A stretch of DNA of 64,000 bases. Source: an uncultured Acidimicrobiales bacterium (GTDB lineage Bacteria > Actinomycetota > Acidimicrobiia > Acidimicrobiales > Aldehydirespiratoraceae). The DNA is taken from contig CATQHS010000001.1 in NCBI GenBank assembly GCA_958296055.1, positions 2,576,277-2,640,276 of the forward strand, given 5' to 3'. Each line of letters begins with the position of its first letter. Position 1 is the stretch's first letter. This document shows, piece by piece, positions 44,084 through 52,506 of this stretch. The position numbers and the translations under genes were made by a program. Under the pieces are notes generated by a model. The model made no database searches, was not told the origin of the DNA, and was given only the letters and a program-made list of their open reading frames with translations.

Positions 44084-44878
44084 CTAAACGATGGTCCAGC
44101 CCCCGTCGACTTGGAGCACTTGGCCGGTCACGAAGCTGGAGGCGTCCGAGCACAAGAAGAGCAGAGCCCCGTCCAGCTCGTGTATCCGGCCGCCCCGGCC
44201 CATGGGGCTGCTGGCCACGTGGGCCGCGAAGGCGTTGTCGTTCCAGGATTCGCCGGTCATCTCCGTCTCGAACCAGCCTGGCGCCAGGGCGTTGACCCGG
44301 ACGCCCTTGCGGGCCCACTGTGCCGCTAGCTCCCGGGTGAGGCTGTGCAGGCCGCCCTTGGCCGCGGCGTACCCCGGCATTCTCAGCTTCCCCCCGGCAA
44401 CCGTGCCCATGATCGACCCGATGTTGACCACCGAGCCGGCGCCGGACCGCCCGATGACGTGGGCGGCGAAGGCCCGGGCCAGGGCGTAGGGGGCGATCAG
44501 GTCGACCTCGATCTCGCGGCGGAACCGGTCCGGGTCGAAGTCCAGCGCCGGGGCGATGTTCACCATCCCGGCGTTGTTGACCAGGATGTCGGCCCGGCCG
44601 TGACGGTTGAGGGCGGCGGCCATGATGGCGTCGGCCGCGTCCTCGGCGGTGATGTCGGCGGCCACGGCCACGGCATCGGGCAGCTCGGCGGCCAGGTCTT
44701 CGAGCCGTTCGACCCGGCGGGCGGTGACCACCAGCCGGGCCCCGGCCGCGGCCAGTACTCGGGCGAACCGGGTCCCGAGCCCCGAGCTGGCCCCGGTGAC
44801 GATTGCCACCCGGCCGGCGATGTCGAAGCCGGCCCGGGGATCCATGCCGGGGTGCTCGTCGGAGGTTCGGTCGGGCAT
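44084..44878 (-). CDS. Short-chain dehydrogenase/reductase
   Basis: The 264-residue classical SDR has the cofactor motif TGASSGLG (28-35), ADIT at about 74, NNAG (101-104) and the catalytic residues Ser155, Tyr170 and Lys174 (YAAAK). The arginine-rich stretch after strand 2 (TARRVERLE) favours NADP(H). It would reduce or oxidise a keto/hydroxy group; the nearest annotated relatives are gluconate 5-dehydrogenase/FabG-like enzymes. A GGAGG site lies seven bases before ATG 44878. It follows the mod operon on the same strand with a 37-bp gap and may be read through from it. Confidence 0.92.
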   Translation of the reverse strand: MPDRTSDEHPGMDPRAGFDIAGRVAIVTGASSGLGTRFARVLAAAGARLVVTARRVERLEDLAAELPDAVAVAADITAEDAADAIMAAALNRHGRADILVNNAGMVNIAPALDFDPDRFRREIEVDLIAPYALARAFAAHVIGRSGAGSVVNIGSIMGTVAGGKLRMPGYAAAKGGLHSLTRELAAQWARKGVRVNALAPGWFETEMTGESWNDNAFAAHVASSPMGRGGRIHELDGALLFLCSDASSFVTGQVLQVDGGWTIV

Positions 44879-44915
44879 CTCGTTGCCTCCAGTTCGCGTC
44901 GGTTCGGTTGCCGGT

Positions 44916-46022
44916 TTAGTTGACGACGGTTATCTCGGTGGCTTTGAGCGAGGCCCACACCTGTGAGCCCGGTCTCAGCCCGAGTTCTTCGATGGCGCCG
45001 GCGGTGATGTCGGCCCGCACGTCGATGGGGCCTCGCAGCCCGACTCGGGCCCGCTCGCCGTCGTGGTCGATGCGGGCGACTGTGGCCGGCCAGGCGTTGC
45101 GGGCGCTGCCGTCGGGCCGGGCCGGGTGCAGCGCCACGGCGTGGGCCGGGAACACCAGATGCACCGGGCCGCGGGCCGGGGCGGCGATGGTGAGGGAGAA
45201 CCCGGTTTGCGTCGTCACCGCCGAGCCCCGGCCGGTTCCGGACACCACGTTGGCGCCCAAGAAAGCGGCGGCCCACCGGCTGGTGACGGTGCCGGCTACT
45301 TCATCGGGCCGGCCGTGGCCGGCGACCCGGCCGCCGTCGAGGACCAGCACCCGGTCGGCCATGGTCCGCAGGTCCACGGGGTCGTGGGTTATGAGCAAGG
45401 TGTGGGCCGGGCCGGGGCCGGTCAGCGCTGCTCGGAGTTCGCTTCGCCCGATCTCGTCGACCGAGGCCAGGGGCTCGTCCAGGATCAGCACCGCCGGGCC
45501 GGGGGCCATGGCCCTGGCGATGGCCACCCGTTGCCGCTGGCCCCCCGACAGCGCTGATGGCCGGGCCGCGGCCAGCTCGGGCGGAAGCCCTACCAGTTCC
45601 AGCAGCTCGGTCGCCCGGTGCCGGGCCTCTCTCCGGTTCGTGCCCTGCCGCCGCAGCCCGAAAGCGACGTTGTCGACGGCTCGGAGGTGGTCGAAGAGCC
45701 GCTGGTCTTGGAACACGACGCCGACGCCCCGATCAGCCGTGGAAACGAAGAGGCCGCGGGCGGGCTCGTCCACCGTGCGGCCCGCGATGGCGATCCGGCC
45801 GGAGTCGAGAGCCTCCAGCCCGGCCACGGTCCGGCCCAGGGTGGTCTTGCCCGCCCCGTTGGCCCCCACCACCGCGGTGACTCCGGCGGCGATCTCGACG
45901 CCGACCGCCTCCAGGGTCCAGCCGCCGCGGCTAACGGCGCCGTCAAAAAGAATCGGCCCTCCCTCCGCGGCCTGACCTTGCCCGCGGCCGAGGCCGGGGC
46001 CTGTCCGCCGGGCCGGGCTCAT
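44916..46022 (-). CDS. modC: Molybdate ABC transporter ATPase
   Basis: The 368-residue protein has Walker A VGANGAGKTT, Q-loop VVFQDQRLF, signature ALSGGQRQR and Walker B LILDEPLASVD, and a C-terminal Mop/TOBE domain (about 275-368; VHLVFPAHAVALHPARP, SQVWASLKATEITVVN), which in ModC binds molybdate and feeds back on transport. It powers molybdate or tungstate import for molybdenum-cofactor enzymes. The ATG at 46022 overlaps the modB stop (ATGA). The order modA-modB-modC is the standard one. Confidence 0.93.
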   Translation of the reverse strand: MSPARRTGPGLGRGQGQAAEGGPILFDGAVSRGGWTLEAVGVEIAAGVTAVVGANGAGKTTLGRTVAGLEALDSGRIAIAGRTVDEPARGLFVSTADRGVGVVFQDQRLFDHLRAVDNVAFGLRRQGTNRREARHRATELLELVGLPPELAAARPSALSGGQRQRVAIARAMAPGPAVLILDEPLASVDEIGRSELRAALTGPGPAHTLLITHDPVDLRTMADRVLVLDGGRVAGHGRPDEVAGTVTSRWAAAFLGANVVSGTGRGSAVTTQTGFSLTIAAPARGPVHLVFPAHAVALHPARPDGSARNAWPATVARIDHDGERARVGLRGPIDVRADITAGAIEELGLRPGSQVWASLKATEITVVN

Positions 46023-46810
46023 CGGGGGGTCCAGCGGGTTCGCAGGGCCACGAGCACGGTCAGGGACACGGCTAGCAGGGCCAGGCTGATGGCTATCGCG
46101 GCTTCGGGGTCTTGCTCGAGGGCTAGGAAGGTCTGAAGGGGGAGGGTGCGGGTGCGGCCGGGCAGGTTGCCGGCGAAGGTGATGGTGGCGCCGAACTCGC
46201 CGATGGCCCGGGCCCAGGCCAGCGCGATCCCGGCTCCCAGAGCGGGCCGGATGGCGGGCAGGGTGACGTGCACCAGATTGGCCCAGGCCCTGGCGCCCAG
46301 CGCAGATCCGGCCTCCTCCAAGTCGGCGCCGGCTTGTCGGAGGGCGGCTTCGACGGTGACCACCAGGAAGGGGAGGGCCACGAAGCTGGCCGCAACCACC
46401 GCGCCGGCGGTGGTGAAGGGCAGGCGCAGGCCGAACCACGAGTCGAGCCACTGGCCGACGAGGCCCCGGCGGCCCAGCGCGAACAGCAGCGCCGTGCCCC
46501 CCACCACCGGCGGCATCACCATGGGCAGCATCACGAAGGCCCGGACCAGGCGGGGAAACGGGAGACGGACCCGGGCCAGGATCAAGGCCAGCGGCACCCC
46601 CAGCGCCGCGCACACGGCCGTGGCCACCACGCTGACCACCAGCGACACCCGCAGGGCTTCCAACACCGTGGAGTCGGTGAGCAGCCCGGGCAGGGCCGAC
46701 CACGGCGCCCGCTGCACCAGCCCCGCGACGGGCAGGGTCAGCAGAACCAGGGCCAAGACCCCCACCCCGGCCAGCAGGGCCGGGGGGCGATCGGCGCCCG
46801 CCTTGCTCAC
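46019..46810 (-). CDS. modB: Molybdate ABC transporter permease
   Basis: The 263-residue protein has about five to six membrane helices and the ModB/CysW-type EAA loop (AGSALGARAWANLVHVTLPA). Segments such as LRVSLVVSVVATAVCAALGV, MLPMVMPPVVGGTALLFAL and ARAIGEFGATITFAGNLPGR are typical of the family. It forms the membrane channel for molybdate with ModC. It overlaps modC by ATGA and lies 85 bp after modA. Confidence 0.94.
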   Translation of the reverse strand: MSKAGADRPPALLAGVGVLALVLLTLPVAGLVQRAPWSALPGLLTDSTVLEALRVSLVVSVVATAVCAALGVPLALILARVRLPFPRLVRAFVMLPMVMPPVVGGTALLFALGRRGLVGQWLDSWFGLRLPFTTAGAVVAASFVALPFLVVTVEAALRQAGADLEEAGSALGARAWANLVHVTLPAIRPALGAGIALAWARAIGEFGATITFAGNLPGRTRTLPLQTFLALEQDPEAAIAISLALLAVSLTVLVALRTRWTPR

Positions 46811-46895
46811 GGCCCCTCTGGGCCGGCCGTGGCGGAGCCGCCGATCTGGCTAGCGCAGCGGCCGACCCAGCCGGCGGCGCGGCCAGCGGAGGCGG

Positions 46896-47726
46896 TCACG
46901 GCGGCCCGAACCCGGCTTCGAGCATGGCCTCGGCCCCGAGGCCGCCCGGCTCGAACGCGGCCAGCACGACCCGCACCGCAGCCGGGGGATCGGCGTCTAT
47001 CGAGGCCATCAGATAGGAGTTGGCGAAACGGCCCAGGCCGGAGGCGGCAACGGTCTCCAGGCCCGAGGCGGCGGCGTCGGTGGCGTAGACCAAGCCGGCG
47101 TCCAGTTCCCCCAGGGCGATCTTGGTGGCCAGAGCCCGGGCGTTCAGCTCCCGGGTGTCGACCGCGGGCTCGACCCCCAGCCGGTTGAGGGCCCGGTCGG
47201 CCAGGGTGCCGCAGGGCACCCCCGCCGCGCACAGCCCGACCAGCAGATCCGTCCGGCTCAGATCTTCCAGGGACGCGACCTGGCCCGGGTTGCCGGGGGC
47301 CACGGCCAGCACCAAGGCGTTGGCGGCGACGGACGCGACCTCGCCTTGGACCGAGCCGTTGCCGACGGCCCGCTGCATGGTGGCGGCGTCCGCGGTCATC
47401 AAGATGTCGGCGTCGGCCCCCTCGGCTAGCTGGGCCACCAGCGCCGAGCTCCCGGCCAGCACCGGGACGACGGTCACCGCGGCGGGCCCGCCGGCCGGGC
47501 CCGAGCCCCCGAGGGTCTCGAACGAGGCCGAAACCTCCCCGAGCACGTCGGTGAGCGAAGAGGCGGCCATCACCACCACGACATCGGCGTCGCCCCCGCC
47601 GGGGCCGCCTCCGCCGCCTCCGCCGCAACCCGGCAGGGCCAAGGCGGTTAGGGCCAGCCCGAGCGCGGCCGCGCCCGAGGCCGCGGCGGCAGTGCGGAAG
47701 GGAACCGGCCCCAGGGGGTCTCTCAT
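46896..47726 (-). CDS. modA: Molybdate-binding lipoprotein
   Basis: The 276-residue protein has a long lipoprotein signal (AALGLALTALALPGC) followed by a Gly-rich stalk and the type II binding fold: VVVVMAASSLTDVLGEVSAS, VVPVLAGSSALVAQLAEGAD and VYATDAAASGL, which hold the oxyanion-binding serines. It would capture molybdate or tungstate outside the cell for ModBC. ATG 47726 was used; GTG 47732 two codons upstream is possible. It is the first gene of the operon and is divergent from the MscS gene across about 60 bp. Confidence 0.92.
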   Translation of the reverse strand: MRDPLGPVPFRTAAAASGAAALGLALTALALPGCGGGGGGGPGGGDADVVVVMAASSLTDVLGEVSASFETLGGSGPAGGPAAVTVVPVLAGSSALVAQLAEGADADILMTADAATMQRAVGNGSVQGEVASVAANALVLAVAPGNPGQVASLEDLSRTDLLVGLCAAGVPCGTLADRALNRLGVEPAVDTRELNARALATKIALGELDAGLVYATDAAASGLETVAASGLGRFANSYLMASIDADPPAAVRVVLAAFEPGGLGAEAMLEAGFGPP

Positions 47727-47776
47727 GGGCACCGGTCATGGTGGCAGATATCCACCGGCGCGGCCGGGCCGGATTC

Positions 47777-47782
47777 TATGGT
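47777..47782 (+). promoter_or_regulatory. -10 box of leaderless mscS promoter
   Basis: TATGGT is followed by six bases and ATG 47789. Confidence 0.45.
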
Positions 47783-47788
47783 CAGGCC

Positions 47789-48910
47789 ATGGCCGCACAG
47801 TTACCGCTCTTCCAGGCCCCGGCCGTCGATCAGGGCCTCATCGACGCCTGCGGCCAGACCGACCGCGGCTACGCGTGCGAGCGGGTCTGGGACTGGACCG
47901 GCAACAGCTTCCTGGCCGCCGGGGCCGAGTGGATCCTGGACCGGCCCATCCGCATCGCCTTCATCGTGGCGCTGGCCTGGGTCCTGTCCAAGCTGGCCCA
48001 GCGGGCCATCACCCGGTTCGCCTCCGGCATCGCCACCGTCCGCTCCGTCGACCGGCTCAAGTCGCTGCGGGAACGGGGCCCGGGCCGGGTCCTCATCGAG
48101 GAGAAGGAGTCGCTGAGGGCCGAGTCCCGGGCCCGCACCATCAGCCTGGTGCTGCGCAGCGTGGCGGTGGCGGCCATCTGGACCTTCGCCGCCCTCACCG
48201 TCCTGGGCCAGCTCGGGATCGACCTCGGCCCCCTCATCGCCGGCGCCGGCATCGGCGGGATCGCGCTGGGCTTCGGCGCCCAGTCGGTGGTCAAGGACTT
48301 CCTGTCGGGCCTGTTCATGCTCATCGAGGACCACTACGGGGTGGGCGACGTGATCGACGTGGGCGCCGCCACCGGCACCGTCGAGGAGGTGACGCTGCGC
48401 TCCACCACCATCCGCGACGTGCACGGCACCGTCTGGCACATCCCCAACGGCGAGATCGCCCGCATCGGCAACTTCTCCCAGCTCTGGTCCCGGGCCCTCA
48501 TCGACATCGAGGTGGCCTACGACACCGACCTCCGCCGGGCCATGGAGGTCATGCAGCGGGTGGCCGACCAGATGTGGGAGGACCCGGAGTGGGGCGGGGA
48601 CGAGCTGATGGACCGGCCCTCGGTGTGGGGGGTCCAGTCGCTGGGCGCCTCGGGCATCGCCGTCCGCTTGGCGGTCAAGACCGAGCCGTCCATGCAGTGG
48701 GGCGTCGAGCGGGAGCTGCGCATACGACTCAAAGAGGCCTTCGACGAGGCCGGGATCGAGATCCCGTTCCCGCAGCAGACGGTGTGGTTCGGCGATCAGG
48801 GCGAAGCGACGGCGCCAGACGCGGCCAAGCTGGGCGCGCCGAAGGCGGCAGTGCCGGACGCGGCGGCGGTGCCGGGCGAAGCGGTGGTGCCGGACGCGGC
48901 GAAGGCGTAA
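47789..48910 (+). CDS. Small-conductance mechanosensitive channel (MscS family)
   Basis: From ATG 47789 the protein has 373 residues with three membrane segments (about 45-65, 120-142, 146-170). The pore helix is recognisable as the Gly/Ala-rich IAGAGIGGIALGFGAQSVVK followed by DFLSGLFMLIEDHYGVGDVI. The cytosolic vestibule includes VEEVTLRSTTIRDVHGTVWH and IPNGEI. It releases solutes when membrane tension rises after osmotic downshock, which complements the betaine importers in this window. The last 40 residues are an Ala/Pro-rich tail (repeats around PDAAKL/PDAAAV). An upstream in-frame start 17 codons earlier is less likely because the leaderless spacing fits ATG 47789. Confidence 0.92.
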   Translation: MAAQLPLFQAPAVDQGLIDACGQTDRGYACERVWDWTGNSFLAAGAEWILDRPIRIAFIVALAWVLSKLAQRAITRFASGIATVRSVDRLKSLRERGPGRVLIEEKESLRAESRARTISLVLRSVAVAAIWTFAALTVLGQLGIDLGPLIAGAGIGGIALGFGAQSVVKDFLSGLFMLIEDHYGVGDVIDVGAATGTVEEVTLRSTTIRDVHGTVWHIPNGEIARIGNFSQLWSRALIDIEVAYDTDLRRAMEVMQRVADQMWEDPEWGGDELMDRPSVWGVQSLGASGIAVRLAVKTEPSMQWGVERELRIRLKEAFDEAGIEIPFPQQTVWFGDQGEATAPDAAKLGAPKAAVPDAAAVPGEAVVPDAAKA

Positions 48911-48923
48911 GAGGCCGCCCCGG

Positions 48924-49586
48924 TCAAGCCGGGGCCCGGGTGATCATCGACAGGCCGTCGCCCACCGGCAGCAGCGCCACCATCACCCGGGGATCGGCCG
49001 CCACATGGGCCGAGAAGTCCCGCAGGGCCCTGGTGGGGGCGTCGTCGCGGGCCGGGTCGGCGACGTGGCCGTCCCACAGCACGTTGTCGGCCAGGATCAC
49101 CCCTCGCTCCGCCAGCCGCGGCACCAGCTCCTCGTAGTAGTCGACGTATTCGGCCTTGGCCGCGTCGATGAAGGCCAGGTCGACGGGGGGGTCGAAGGGC
49201 AGGGCCCGCAGCGTGTCCAGGGCCGGCCCGATCCTCAGGTCGATGCGGTCGGCCACACCGGCCCGCTCCCAGAACCGCCGGGCGATGGCGGTCCACTCCT
49301 CGGACAGGTCGCAGCACACCAGGCGGGCGTCGGGGCCCAGCTCCCTGGCCACGGCCAGGGCCGAGTAGCCGGTGAAGGTGCCGACCTCCACCGCCAGCCG
49401 GGGCTGAAGGATCCGGGCCAGAACGGTCATGAACGCGCCCTGCACCGCTCCGATCTGCATGACGGCCGGGTCGCCCAGGGCCTGGGTGGTCTCGATGAGG
49501 TCTCGCTGGACCTCGTCGGGGCCGGTGGAGAAGCGCTCGGCGTAGGCCACCACGGCCTGGTCGATGAAGACGGTCTTGAAGCTCAC
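48924..49586 (-). CDS. SAM-dependent O-methyltransferase (catechol/caffeoyl-CoA type)
   Basis: The 220-residue protein has the usual length of class I O-methyltransferase family 3. The SAM-binding motif is VEVGTFTGYSALAVARELGP, followed by VCCDLSEEWTAIA, the metal-binding segment DLAFIDAAKAEYVDYYEELV and ILADNVLWDGHVADP. It would methylate a catechol-like hydroxyl with a divalent metal. GTG 49586 is favoured over ATG 49598 because the minus-strand box CATGCT lies exactly seven bases before it. It is divergent from the LLM oxidoreductase, with 21 bp between starts. The open frame continues far upstream but is only a mirror of other genes. Confidence 0.92.
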   Translation of the reverse strand: MSFKTVFIDQAVVAYAERFSTGPDEVQRDLIETTQALGDPAVMQIGAVQGAFMTVLARILQPRLAVEVGTFTGYSALAVARELGPDARLVCCDLSEEWTAIARRFWERAGVADRIDLRIGPALDTLRALPFDPPVDLAFIDAAKAEYVDYYEELVPRLAERGVILADNVLWDGHVADPARDDAPTRALRDFSAHVAADPRVMVALLPVGDGLSMITRAPA

Positions 49587-49592
49587 GGCCCA

Positions 49593-49599
49593 TAGCATG
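49593..49599. promoter_or_regulatory. Shared bidirectional -10 element
   Basis: The core TAGCATG gives TAGCAT on the plus strand (49593-49598, nine bases before ATG 49608) and CATGCT on the minus strand (49594-49599, seven bases before GTG 49586). Only 21 bp separate the two start codons. Confidence 0.45.
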
Positions 49600-49607
49600 G
49601 CCCCCGC

Positions 49608-50561
49608 ATGGGGTCGATCACGCCACCGGGGGGATGGATCTACGGAATCCAGTTGCCGGTCCAGACCCTGAGCCGGATGCTGGCCGACCCCTGGGAGGGT
49701 GCCGCCACCGTCGATGACCTGGTGACCGTCGCCCGCCGGGCCGAGGCCGCCGGCCACAGCTTCGTCGGCGTGTGCGACCACGTGGCCATACCCGACAACG
49801 ATTACGCCGCCCACATGAACACCACCTGGTACGACACGGTGGCGACGCTGGCGTTCCTGGCCGCCCACACCACCACGGTCAACCTGGCCTCGGTGGTGTG
49901 GATCGCGGCCTACCGCCACCCTCTGCAGACGGCCAAGGCCTTCGCCACGCTCGACCACCTGTCGGGGGGCCGGGCCGTCCTGGGGGTGGGGGCCGGCCAC
50001 GTGGAGGCCGAGTTCGAGGCCCTGGGGGTGGACTTCGCCGGCCGGGGCCGCCGCCTCGACGAGATCCTCGAAGCGGTGCGGGGCGCCTTCGAATCCGACT
50101 ACGCCACCCACCGGGGCGAGCACTTCTCCTATGACCGCATGGGGGTGGCGCCGCCGCCCCGGCGGGAGCTGCCGATATGGGTCGGGGGCCGGGGCCGGGC
50201 CGCGTGGCGGCGGGCTGGCCGCTACGGCGACGGCTACATACCGATGGGCAACCCCAAGGACGAGTACCCCGAGATCATCGAGACCATGGCCTCCTCGGCC
50301 GCCGCGGCGGGCCGAGACGGCGCCGCCTTCGACGTCGGCTACATGCCGCCGTGGGCCTACCTGCTGGGCCGGTCGGCGCCCGAGGGGCTGCCGCCGGCTG
50401 GGGTGTTCGGGCCCGAGCCCCTGGCCGCCGACCTGCGCGCCGCCCGCTCGGCGGGGGCCAACGCCTTCCACCTGAAGTTCCGGGGCCGGACCCTGGCGGA
50501 GTACCTCGACCAGATCGACGCCTTCGCCGAGGAGGTGGCGCCGCTGGTGGGCGAGCCCTGA
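49608..50561 (+). CDS. LLM-class (F420-dependent) oxidoreductase
   Basis: The 317-residue luciferase-like TIM barrel shows ARRAEAAGHSFVGVCDHVAI, ASVVWIAAYRHPLQTAKAFA, LDHLSGGRAVLGVGAGHVEA and the flavin/F420-binding PIWVGGRGRAAWRRAGRYGD. Actinobacterial members mostly use coenzyme F420 and act on steroids, fatty alcohol or antibiotic-like molecules; the substrate is unknown. It is divergent from the O-methyltransferase and upstream of the yajC-secDF operon, but separated from it by a promoter. Confidence 0.9.
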   Translation: MGSITPPGGWIYGIQLPVQTLSRMLADPWEGAATVDDLVTVARRAEAAGHSFVGVCDHVAIPDNDYAAHMNTTWYDTVATLAFLAAHTTTVNLASVVWIAAYRHPLQTAKAFATLDHLSGGRAVLGVGAGHVEAEFEALGVDFAGRGRRLDEILEAVRGAFESDYATHRGEHFSYDRMGVAPPPRRELPIWVGGRGRAAWRRAGRYGDGYIPMGNPKDEYPEIIETMASSAAAAGRDGAAFDVGYMPPWAYLLGRSAPEGLPPAGVFGPEPLAADLRAARSAGANAFHLKFRGRTLAEYLDQIDAFAEEVAPLVGEP

Positions 50562-50665
50562 TCTCGGGCCTCCGGCGGGCCTCCGAGCAGCGGCCCGGCG
50601 GTGGGCGCGTAGAACGGGGGCGCAGTGGCTAAACTCGCTTGGTCGGCTAGCCCCGGGGACGTGCC

Positions 50666-50974
50666 ATGGATCCCAGTTTTCTGTTCCTGTTCGCCATCTT
50701 CGCGCTGTTCTACTTCGTCTTCTTCCGCCCTCAGCAGAAGCGGATGAAGGCCCATCAGGCCCTGATGCGCTCGTTGAAGCCGGGAGACTTGGTGGTGACC
50801 AACTCCGGCATCCACGGCGCCGTGGCCGAGGTGGAGGACCAAGTGGTGTGGCTCGAGGTGGCGCCCGAGGTCGAGCTGAAGATGAGCCGCAGCTCAGTGT
50901 CCGAGCGCTTAGAGGAATCCGATCAGGTCGAGCCTGAGCCCGAGGCCGGCGAGTCGGGTGACGCCGGGGCGTGA
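50666..50974 (+). CDS. yajC: Preprotein translocase subunit YajC
   Basis: The 102-residue protein has one N-terminal membrane helix (LFLFAIFALFYFVFFRPQQK) with the family signature FFRPQQKRMKAH and the conserved GDLVVTNSGIHGAVAEVED segment. The tail is acidic. YajC associates with SecDF-SecYEG. TAAACT at 50630-50635 is a plausible -10 for the whole yajC-secD-secF-rel operon, giving a leader of about 30 nt. The next gene, secD, starts 37 bp downstream. Confidence 0.95.
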   Translation: MDPSFLFLFAIFALFYFVFFRPQQKRMKAHQALMRSLKPGDLVVTNSGIHGAVAEVEDQVVWLEVAPEVELKMSRSSVSERLEESDQVEPEPEAGESGDAGA

Positions 50975-51011
50975 CCGCCGAGCCTGACCGGGCGACCGGG
51001 TCCGGCGGGGC

Positions 51012-52463
51012 GTGACCGGGAGAAGGCGGCAGCTCGCCTTCGTCGTCGGCATCGTCGCCTTGGCCGGGGCCGGGGTCGGCTACACGCTGTGGTCGGGCAA
51101 CGAGCCCCTGCTGGGCCTCGACCTGCAGGGGGGGGCCAGCGTGGTGCTGGAGCCGACCCGGCCCGCCACCGAGGAAGATCTGGACTTGGCGGTGGAAATC
51201 GTCCGCAACCGGGTGGACGGGCTGGGCGTGGTTGAGCCCGAGATCAGCACCCAGGGTGGCAACATCCTGGTCCAGTTGCCGGGCGTGGATGACCAGCAGC
51301 GGGCCATCGACTTGGTGGGCCAGACGGCCGAGCTGCGGTTCCGGCCCGTGCTGGAGGCCATCAGCGAGCAGGCCTACCAAGCCGAGGTGGCCGCCAACGA
51401 CACCGGAACCCCGACCGACATAGAAACCCGGTTCGCGCTGGTCGCCGACGCGGCCGCGAACGAGGCGACGGTGCTGGCCCAGTACGACGACGAGCGCAAC
51501 GTGGTGTCTCGCCACCGCCTCGGCCCCACCGGCGTTACCGGCGACGGCCTCGAGAGCGCCGAGAGCCGCTTCGACGGCCTGACCGGCTGGTTCGTGGCCC
51601 CCGTCTTCCGGGCCGGGCCCGCCGGCATCGACCTCTTCAACGGGCTGAGCGAGCAATGCTTCTGGCGGGTCGAGACCTGCCCCACTCAGCAGGTGGCCAT
51701 CGAGATCGACAACGAGGTGGTGAGCGCTCCGGTAATCCAATCCGGCGAAGCCGCCTTCTCCCCCTTCGAGCGGTCCAACATCACCATCACCGGCGCCTTC
51801 ACCCAGTCCGAGGCCGAGGACCTGGCCCTGGTGCTCGACTACGGGGCCCTGCCCGTCGAGCTGGAGGCCCAGCAGAGCCGCATCGTGTCGGCCTCGCTGG
51901 GAACCGACGCCCTCGACGCCGGGGTGGTGGCCGGGATCATCGGTCTTATCGGGGTGTCGCTGTATCTGATCTTCTACTACCGCCTGCTGGGGCTGATCGC
52001 CATCATGAGCCTGGCCATCTCCGGGGCGATGCTGTGGACCATCATCTCCTGGCTGGGCGAGTCGAGGGGCTTGGCCCTGACCCTGGCCGGGGTGACCGGC
52101 CTGATCGTGGCCATCGGCGTGTCGGTGGACTCCAACGTCGTGTACTTCGAGCACCTCAAAGAGGACGTGCGGTCGGGCCGCACCGTGCGCTCGGCCGTGG
52201 ACCGGGCCTTCCCCATCGCCTTCTCCACCATCGTGAAGGCCGACGTGGCGTCGCTCATCGCCGCCGCCGTCCTGTATTTCCTCACCGTCGGCCAGGTGAG
52301 GGGCTTCGCCCTCTACCTGGGGGTGGCCACCATCCTCGATCTGGTGGCCACTTACTTCTTCATGGGACCGGCCATACGGATACTGGCCCACGTCTCGGGG
52401 CCCAACGCCAACCCGGCCCGCTTCGGCATCCCCGCGGCCTTCACCCCGGAGCCGGTTCGATGA
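51012..52463 (+). CDS. secD: Protein translocase subunit SecD
   Basis: The 483-residue protein has one N-terminal helix, the P1-head entry LLGLDLQGGASVVLEPT, the large extracytoplasmic domain (about 40-290) and five C-terminal helices carrying the RND motifs: GVVAGIIGLIGVSLYLIFYY, GVTGLIVAIGVSVDSNVVYF with Asp and Asn in the proton path, and RAFPIAFSTIVKADVASLIA. With SecF it uses the proton gradient to pull exported proteins across. Its stop is overlapped by a tiny reading frame (ATGA) that leads into secF. Confidence 0.95.
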   Translation: MTGRRRQLAFVVGIVALAGAGVGYTLWSGNEPLLGLDLQGGASVVLEPTRPATEEDLDLAVEIVRNRVDGLGVVEPEISTQGGNILVQLPGVDDQQRAIDLVGQTAELRFRPVLEAISEQAYQAEVAANDTGTPTDIETRFALVADAAANEATVLAQYDDERNVVSRHRLGPTGVTGDGLESAESRFDGLTGWFVAPVFRAGPAGIDLFNGLSEQCFWRVETCPTQQVAIEIDNEVVSAPVIQSGEAAFSPFERSNITITGAFTQSEAEDLALVLDYGALPVELEAQQSRIVSASLGTDALDAGVVAGIIGLIGVSLYLIFYYRLLGLIAIMSLAISGAMLWTIISWLGESRGLALTLAGVTGLIVAIGVSVDSNVVYFEHLKEDVRSGRTVRSAVDRAFPIAFSTIVKADVASLIAAAVLYFLTVGQVRGFALYLGVATILDLVATYFFMGPAIRILAHVSGPNANPARFGIPAAFTPEPVR

Positions 52464-52506
52464 GCCGGTTCGGCGTTATTTTCCGGAGACCGGTTCGATG
52501 AGCCGG
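52452..52506. repeat. 17-bp direct repeat spanning the secD end and secF start
   Basis: The sequence ccggttcgatgagccgg occurs at 52452-52468 and again at 52490-52506. The first copy carries the secD stop, the second the secF start. Confidence 0.95.
52460..52501 (+). CDS. 13-codon relay reading frame between secD and secF
   Basis: ATG 52460 overlaps the secD stop (ATGA) and the frame ends at TGA 52499-52501, overlapping the secF ATG 52498 (again ATGA). The peptide would be MSRFGVIFRRPVR. It may let ribosomes pass from secD to secF by two re-initiations. It could also be chance created by the 17-bp repeat. Confidence 0.35.
   Translation: MSRFGVIFRRPVR

Noticed and set aside
49587-52391. A very long open frame on the minus strand that continues the O-methyltransferase upstream through three plus-strand genes
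   Set aside because: The translation has no recognisable domain above residue 1 of the methyltransferase and mirrors the LLM, yajC and secD genes. High GC leaves few stop codons on the antisense strand.
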